Below are positions 63,301-64,000 of a stretch of 64,000 nucleotides of DNA, one piece after another. How positions within the stretch are numbered: position 1 is the stretch's first letter; the number at the start of each line of letters is the position of its first letter. The DNA is from Dasyornis broadbenti (Eukaryota; Chordata; Aves; Passeriformes; Dasyornithidae), in NCBI GenBank assembly GCA_013397935.1, contig VZRN01004254.1, positions 2,303,846 through 2,367,845 of the forward strand, written 5' to 3'. Below the pieces are notes generated by a model. The model was not told where the DNA came from. It worked only from the letters and a program-made list of their open reading frames with translations, and did no database searches. Made by a program: the position numbers and the translations under genes.

Positions 63301-64000
63301 CAGTTTCTTTTTTTTTTTCCCTACTGCTTGTCATAGCTGTACAAGGAGATGAAAAAAGGTCTAGATTTTATTCCAAGAATTCACTTGCCATAAAAAATAC
63401 CCCAGTGGAGAACAGAGAACCTTACACAGTTAGGGAGAAGGCTTAATTATAGCACAGCCAACAAAATTGGCTTCAGTGCTCACCATTTAAAGCAGCCAAT
63501 ACTGTAATGAGGGGCTTAATGCAGGATTCCAGCCACATGGTTTGATTGTGCCACTGAAGGGGATAAAGGGGTACTGTATTATATATCCATATTATACAGA
63601 CCACAAGTGGCTCTTTCAGTTTTTCTTTTCCTCTTAAATGCTTCTTGCAGTGTCCCATGCAGCTGAAGGAGTCACAAAATATGATTTAGCAAAGGGATTG
63701 GAGGGAAGTAAATATGTGTGTATGCAGAGAGGCAATACATGTGCAGGCATTTGATTGACTACATGGGGGCTTTAGTGTGTGAGTCATTGGATAAAGAGCT
63801 ACAGCTGTTTCCATCTCCTTTCTAAACCTATAGAAACAGTAGAAGAAGAAACAGCATTTTCTCTTTGATTGACACCTAGATTTCAGCAAACTGGTAAGAC
63901 TTGAGCAACTGCAGGAAAAAAAAAAAAAAACCCAACTTGAGACTCACTACATTTTCATTTTTTATTCCTGGGTTCTCCTTCTGGGAACCAAAACTGACAT

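Larger units (their letters stand above)
56257..64000. other. Unique non-coding stretch with simple repeats
   Basis: No gene is supported over the last 7.7 kb. It contains a degenerate local duplication at 58118-58212, a (TTTC)4 run near 59628-59643, a T/G-only tract at 60229-60310 and homopolymers at 63308-63319 and 63917-63930. The segment 62800-63020 has balanced composition and might be an old repeat, but I could not assign it. Confidence 0.45.

Overview
The window looks like non-coding DNA from a songbird (passerine) chromosome. The evidence is decayed copies of the avian LINE CR1, solo LTRs of the ERV type common in birds, and above all one copy of a SINE with a tRNA-Ile-like head and a CR1-like tail. 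That structure matches TguSINE1, a family known from passerines. Base composition is AT-rich, with short A/T homopolymers and scattered microsatellites. I found no protein-coding exon, tRNA, rRNA or bacterial-type feature that I would defend. The open reading frames are short and scattered over both strands, have no recognisable domains, and fit chance or repeat-derived frames.

Layout, left to right. 1-3.7 kb is unique sequence with one splice-site-framed segment near 1.9-2.0 kb. 3.74-4.21 kb holds three separate fold-back structures within 470 bp, including a roughly 95-nt hairpin of pre-miRNA size and shape. 5.18-6.49 kb holds two LTR insertions, both read on the minus strand. 7.5 kb has an (AAT)n microsatellite. 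13.26-13.71 kb has a 15-bp inverted repeat and a CR1 3' end. 21.46-22.08 kb is a plus-strand solo LTR with a perfect 5-bp target duplication. 22-36 kb is unique sequence. A 13-N gap at 36.7 kb has the same sequence on both sides. 41.90-43.55 kb is a minus-strand solo LTR with a perfect 5-bp target duplication, carrying an uninterrupted (TC)296 tract. 45.4-45.6 kb is a CR1 3' end, followed by an unexplained GC-richer segment to about 46.4 kb. 49.75-49.89 kb is the tRNA-derived SINE. 53.9-56.26 kb holds two CR1 remnants in the same orientation, the first with an inactivated reverse transcriptase. 56.3-64 kb is unique sequence.

No genes work together here. The functional content is parasitic (retroelement remnants) or unknown (hairpins, possible non-coding exons). 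The items most worth following up are the hairpin cluster at 3.74-4.21 kb, the extreme (TC)n expansion inside an LTR, and the self-overlapping assembly gap.
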